A stretch of 8,479 bases of DNA from Candidatus Parvarchaeota archaeon. GTDB lineage: Archaea; Nanobdellota; Nanobdellia; Parvarchaeales; Parvarchaeaceae. The position numbers were made by a program, and so were the translations under genes. Shown here piece after piece: positions 5,958-8,479 of this stretch. The notes below the pieces were generated by a model. It had not been told where the DNA came from. It worked only from the letters and a program-made list of their open reading frames with translations, and ran no database searches. Numbering within the stretch: position 1 is the stretch's first letter; each line of letters starts with the position of its first letter. The DNA lies in the NCBI GenBank assembly GCA_030044235.1, contig JASHWD010000086.1:1-8479 (forward strand), in the 5' to 3' direction.

Positions 5958-6908
5958 ATGCCATCTAATAATAATATGAGTCCAGCAGAATTTTGGGCGG
6001 TCTTGTTAGGCATCTTTATATTGGTCTTATTCGTGGCCTTTGTCTTCGTATTTGCGCCTGGCTTGGTACTAGTGATGTATACGGTGATATTCTTCATATT
6101 TTTATTGATATTCTTAGTGTTCTCTGTTAAACAGTATAGCCAGTTTGAAAGAGGCATAATATTTCGTTTAGGCAAATTCAATAGGGTCGTTGGTCCTGGT
6201 TGGGTAATAGTCGTCCCCGGATTCGAATCCGAATACCAAAGAGTGGACGTTCGTGTGAAGATGATGGATATAAGCTCGCAGGAAGTGTTTACCCAGGACG
6301 ACATAAAGCTAGGTCTAGAGGGAACAATTTATTACCAGATAACCGACCCGGAAAAGGCGACTTTACAGATAGACAATTACGGACAAGGACTTAGCAACCT
6401 AGTCCAATCAGCGGTCAGAAACGCAATTTCATCGTTCACAATGAGACAACTTTTCGGTAATCTAGATAAGCTTAATGACGTTTTAGCGGATTCGATAAGA
6501 CACCTTACATGGAAGTGGGGAATAGACGTTCCTACAGTTCAGATAAGGACAATAGCACCTCCAGACGAGGTAATCACAGCAATGCAACAGCCAGAGATAG
6601 CCGCGAACCTGCTTCAGGCACAGAGATTCAAAGCGGATGCACAGAAGATAGTAATGGAAGCCGTAGGAGAAGGAGGACACGCTCTAGACGACAGATCTAT
6701 GATGTACCTGTACCTACAGGCACTAAAACAAATGGGAGAATCAAGTTCATCAAAGATAGTTTTACCTATGCAATTTATGCAAGGTATGGGCGCACTAGGC
6801 GGGATGGCGGGTCTTTCAGCTGCAGGTCTAGCAGCCATAGGCGGACAAGATAACGTACAAAATGTAGTTAACCAGATAAAGACAAAGATTGCGGCGACCG
6901 GACAATAA
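5958..6908 (+). CDS. SPFH/Band-7 (slipin/stomatin-like) membrane protein
   Basis: A 316-residue SPFH-domain protein. Two hydrophobic stretches (about 12-33 and 36-56) form a hairpin or two membrane helices. The Band-7 domain follows: QFERGIIFRLGKFNRVVGPGWVIVVPG (62-88), VDVRVKMMDISSQEVFTQDDI, YYQITDPEKA (125-134), NLVQSAVRNAI and KWGIDVPTVQIRTIAPPDEV (186-205). The helical segment after it (about 209-235) is much shorter than in typical slipins. Next come a YLQALKQMGESSSSKIVLPMQF segment (252-273) like the slipin end, and a Gly/Ala/Met-rich stretch (275-296). Such proteins form large ring or cage scaffolds in membranes and are often linked to an NfeD-type partner. None is in this window. The start may be the ATG at 5976 (residue 7), because a TATA-like box sits 26 nt before it; both starts keep the whole membrane segment. 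Confidence 0.9.
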   Translation: MPSNNNMSPAEFWAVLLGIFILVLFVAFVFVFAPGLVLVMYTVIFFIFLLIFLVFSVKQYSQFERGIIFRLGKFNRVVGPGWVIVVPGFESEYQRVDVRVKMMDISSQEVFTQDDIKLGLEGTIYYQITDPEKATLQIDNYGQGLSNLVQSAVRNAISSFTMRQLFGNLDKLNDVLADSIRHLTWKWGIDVPTVQIRTIAPPDEVITAMQQPEIAANLLQAQRFKADAQKIVMEAVGEGGHALDDRSMMYLYLQALKQMGESSSSKIVLPMQFMQGMGALGGMAGLSAAGLAAIGGQDNVQNVVNQIKTKIAATGQ

Positions 6909-6941
6909 TAAGCCAAATAGACGCAGATACAATAAATTATC

Positions 6942-6946
6942 TTTTT
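6942..6946 (+). terminator. Oligo-T stretch after the SPFH gene
   Basis: A T5 run in an AT-rich stretch 34 nt after the SPFH stop. Archaeal RNA polymerase often terminates at such runs without a hairpin. The evidence is only the run and its position. Confidence 0.35.
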
Positions 6947-6965
6947 ACTCAGCCTGAACCCCTAG

Positions 6966-6994
6966 CTAAAAATAATCGAGTTAGAAAACTAAAA
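6966..6994 (-). terminator. Oligo-T terminator region of tRNA-Thr
   Basis: Directly after the tRNA on the - strand come TTTT, a second TTTT within ten bases, and a TTTTT about 15 bases further on. Repeated T runs just beyond a tRNA 3' end are the usual archaeal termination signal. The RNA would carry a short U-rich trailer that is cut off at the discriminator base. Confidence 0.5.
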
Positions 6995-7065
6995 GCCTCT
7001 GGAGGGGATTGAACCCTCGACCCCTTCATTACAAGTGAAGTGCTCTACCACTGAGCTACAGAGGC
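6994..7065 (-). tRNA. tRNA-Thr(UGU), no intron, no encoded CCA
   Basis: A 72-nt cloverleaf. The acceptor stem is GCCTCTG paired with CAGAGGC, followed by U73. The D arm is GCTC/GAGC with GG in its loop. The anticodon stem CTTCA/TGAAG has the loop CTTGTAA, giving anticodon UGU, which reads ACA (and probably other ACN codons). The variable loop has 5 nt, and the T arm is GAGGG-TTCAATC-CCCTC. All stems pair fully. G1-C72, C2-G71 and U73 fit archaeal tRNA-Thr. CCA is absent and must be added after 3' processing. It is transcribed away from tatD and toward the SPFH gene. Confidence 0.97.
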
Positions 7066-7087
7066 ATATTCCCTATTGTTATTACTT

Positions 7088-7099
7088 CTTAAATAATTT
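7088..7099 (-). promoter_or_regulatory. TATA-like box for tRNA-Thr
   Basis: On the - strand, AAATTATTTAAG is centred about 28 nt before the first base of the tRNA. That would start transcription within a few bases of the mature 5' end. Confidence 0.5.
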
Positions 7100-7107
7100 T
7101 ATGTTGA

Positions 7108-7119
7108 TATATTAAATAA
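7108..7119 (+). promoter_or_regulatory. TATA-like box for tatD-rnz (leaderless)
   Basis: TATATTAAATAA is centred about 26 nt before the tatD ATG (7139), the expected spacing for a transcript starting at the start codon. No Shine-Dalgarno-like sequence lies in between. It sits back to back with the tRNA-Thr promoter in a 73-bp divergent gap. Confidence 0.55.
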
Positions 7120-7138
7120 GCGTGTTATTAATGCTGTT

Positions 7139-7894
7139 ATGTCCAACGCACAAGTTAAGTTTGTAGATATACACGCGCACCTAAGCGATAAAAGTTTTGA
7201 AGGAAAATTAGAAGCGCTTTCAAAAGAGCTTAAAGACTTTATAGTTTTGAACGCTGGCGAAAATCATAAAGACGATGAGAAAATATTACTGGAATCCAAA
7301 AGGTATGAAAACCTATTCCCTTGCATAGGGCTACATCCTAATTTCATATCAGTAGCTTCTAAAGAAGAGATTCGTCAAAGTTTAGATTATATCGCTGTGC
7401 ACATAAAAGAGGCATTTGCGATATCCGAAATAGGACTTGATTATAGGGGAAAAAACGAGTCGCAGATTTCAGCACAAAAAAGAATTTTTACAGAGCTTTT
7501 AGAGCTAGCTGAACTAGAAGGAAAGGTTTGCATCGTGCATAGTAGAAAAGCCATGGAAGACATGCTTAAAATTTTGCCTTCGTTCGAGACTAAGATAATA
7601 ATACATAACTTTGAGGGAAATCAGGCGCAATATGCAAAAGCTGCGGAGGCAAAGGCTTATGTAAGCATTTCGACCGGATTTATCAAGTTCAAAAGAGACA
7701 GCTTAATAAAGAAAATTTCTTTGGATAGACTTTTTGTAGAAACAGATTCGCCAGTTCTCAGTCCAGACGAAGGATTGAATACCCCATTAAATATACCAAA
7801 AATATTAGATTATATATCCGCATTGCGGGGTATAAAACAAACTGAATTGAAAGAAAAGATATTTATGAATTTTAACAATCTATTCTATGGATAA
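7139..7894 (+). CDS. tatD: TatD-family metal-dependent hydrolase (nuclease-like)
   Basis: A 251-residue TIM-barrel hydrolase of the TatD family, usual length. Members studied elsewhere are metal-dependent DNases (3'-5' exonuclease or AP-endonuclease activity); the cellular role here is unknown. All metal ligands are visible: His12 and His14 in DIHAHL, Glu97 in SEIGLDY, His134 in VHSR, His156 in IIHNFEG, and Asp203 in ETDSPVLSP. GLHP (64-67) is also typical. The family's HCFSG is HNFEG here. The ATG is the only sensible start and has a leaderless-type promoter. The gene overlaps the next one, RNase Z, by 8 nt, so they should be co-transcribed. Confidence 0.92.
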   Translation: MSNAQVKFVDIHAHLSDKSFEGKLEALSKELKDFIVLNAGENHKDDEKILLESKRYENLFPCIGLHPNFISVASKEEIRQSLDYIAVHIKEAFAISEIGLDYRGKNESQISAQKRIFTELLELAELEGKVCIVHSRKAMEDMLKILPSFETKIIIHNFEGNQAQYAKAAEAKAYVSISTGFIKFKRDSLIKKISLDRLFVETDSPVLSPDEGLNTPLNIPKILDYISALRGIKQTELKEKIFMNFNNLFYG

Positions 7895-8479
7895 GGTAAC
7901 TCTGCTCGGCACTTCATCAGCTTTTCCAACAAAAACTAGGAATCATCCTTCCATTTACTTTAATCTAGACGGCACAAAAGTTCTTTTTGATTGTGGAGAG
8001 GGGACTCAAAGGCAGATAAGAATAGCTGGTCTAAGTCCAGCAGTGGACTATATTTTTGTTACGCATTGGCATGGAGACCACTCTCTAGGAATTGGTGGCG
8101 TGCTTCAAAGTCTAAATATGATGAGAAGATCAGAACCCATAACTGTAGTAGGTCCATTAGGCACAAGCTCCAGCATAAAACACATTTTACAAACCTACAA
8201 ATTCTACCCAAATCTACAAATAAAATCTCGTTCGCTCGATCTAAAAAAAGAGACCCTAATAGAAAAAATAGGTAAATATTCAATATACGGCGTAAATGTA
8301 AAACATTCGGTTAAGTGCCTAGGCTACAAATTAAAAGAAGAGGATACTTTCAATATAAAACAGGAGCTTTTGAAAAAGGAAGGAATCAAGTCTGGGCCTT
8401 TTCTAAAAGCCTTGAAAAAAGGAAAAAATGTAAGGTATAAAGGAAGGCTCCTTAAGGCAAAAGAGTTTACCTATTTTAA
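7887..8479 (+). CDS. rnz: Ribonuclease Z (tRNA 3' endonuclease), 3' end beyond window
   Basis: An incomplete gene: the frame is open from the ATG at 7887 to the window edge (197 codons; the family is about 300). It is a metallo-beta-lactamase-fold endonuclease that cuts tRNA precursors after the discriminator base so that CCA can be added. Motifs are LGTSSAFPTKTRNHPS (7-22), FDCGEGTQRQI and the zinc-binding THWHGDH with SLGIGG. Further on are HSVKCLGYKL, then GIKSGPFLKALKKGKNV, which is the usual GIxxGPxxxxLKxG substrate-side segment. The remaining zinc ligands (GDT and the last His) should lie beyond 8479. The start sits within the last codons of tatD, which suggests coupled translation. The neighbouring tRNA-Thr, without CCA, is a natural substrate. 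Confidence 0.95.
   Translation, partial: MDKVTLLGTSSAFPTKTRNHPSIYFNLDGTKVLFDCGEGTQRQIRIAGLSPAVDYIFVTHWHGDHSLGIGGVLQSLNMMRRSEPITVVGPLGTSSSIKHILQTYKFYPNLQIKSRSLDLKKETLIEKIGKYSIYGVNVKHSVKCLGYKLKEEDTFNIKQELLKKEGIKSGPFLKALKKGKNVRYKGRLLKAKEFTYF

Noticed and set aside
5921..6304. 127-codon - strand frame opposite the SPFH gene
   Set aside because: Its Thr/Asn/Lys-rich sequence mirrors the membrane segments of the SPFH protein and shows no domain of its own.
6509..6853. 114-codon + strand frame inside the SPFH gene
   Set aside because: Low-complexity Arg/Ser-rich translation in a shifted frame; the SPFH frame is continuous and conserved.
7991..8275. 94-codon + strand frame within RNase Z
   Set aside because: It lies in another frame of the RNase Z gene, has no recognisable motif, and the RNase Z frame holds all the family motifs.
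8475..8479. TAA at the window end as stop of RNase Z
   Set aside because: It is out of frame: the last full codon is 8475-8477 (TTT), so the gene stays open, and the C-terminal zinc ligands have not yet appeared.
1..8479. CRISPR array, insertion sequence or attachment site, including at the tRNA 3' end
   Set aside because: No spaced direct repeats, transposase or integrase genes, and no second copy of the tRNA 3' end were seen.

Overview
The window looks archaeal. The ribosomal proteins uL2, uS19, uL22, uS3 and uL29 are of the archaeal type and order. The tRNA-Thr has no encoded CCA and carries U73. Several genes have a TATA-like box about 26-29 nt before the start codon, the spacing expected for leaderless archaeal transcripts. 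The DNA is AT-rich and codons such as ATA, AGA and AGG are common. The shortened ribosomal protein N-termini, compact overlapping genes and a complex-I-type membrane module would fit a small-genome archaeon such as a Micrarchaeota/Parvarchaeota (ARMAN-type) lineage. That placement is an inference; no single feature here proves it.

Left part (1-1597, + strand): the end of a NuoM-like proton-pumping subunit, then a complete NuoN-like subunit, joined by a 4-nt ATGA overlap. This is the distal end of a complex-I-like operon entering from the left. A convergent block on the - strand (4041 down to 1610) holds uL2-uS19-uL22-uS3-uL29. It is a piece of the universal S10 cluster, cut off from L3-L4-L23 on one side and from S17-L14 on the other, with its own promoter. 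Its genes abut or overlap, by as much as 80 nt for uS3/uL29.

Middle part (4120-5845): a COG1407-type metallophosphoesterase (+) is divergent from uL2. It meets tail to tail, with an 11-nt overlap, a 339-residue two-domain protein (-). The N-terminal half of that protein resembles an archaeal adenylate-kinase-like P-loop domain with a degenerate Walker A motif. The C-terminal half resembles a nucleoside 2-deoxyribosyltransferase-like Rossmannoid fold. It is the least understood gene of the window.

Right part (5958-8479): a membrane-anchored SPFH/Band-7 (slipin-like) protein (+), tRNA-Thr(UGU) (-), and a divergent pair formed by a TatD-family metal-dependent hydrolase and ribonuclease Z. RNase Z overlaps tatD by 8 nt and runs off the window. 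RNase Z matures 3' ends of tRNAs lacking CCA, such as the neighbouring one. No mobile element, CRISPR array or clearly new defence system was seen. The most noteworthy points are the two-domain adenylate-kinase-like/NDT-like protein, divergence of otherwise near-invariant ribosomal protein motifs, and the overlapping ribosomal genes.
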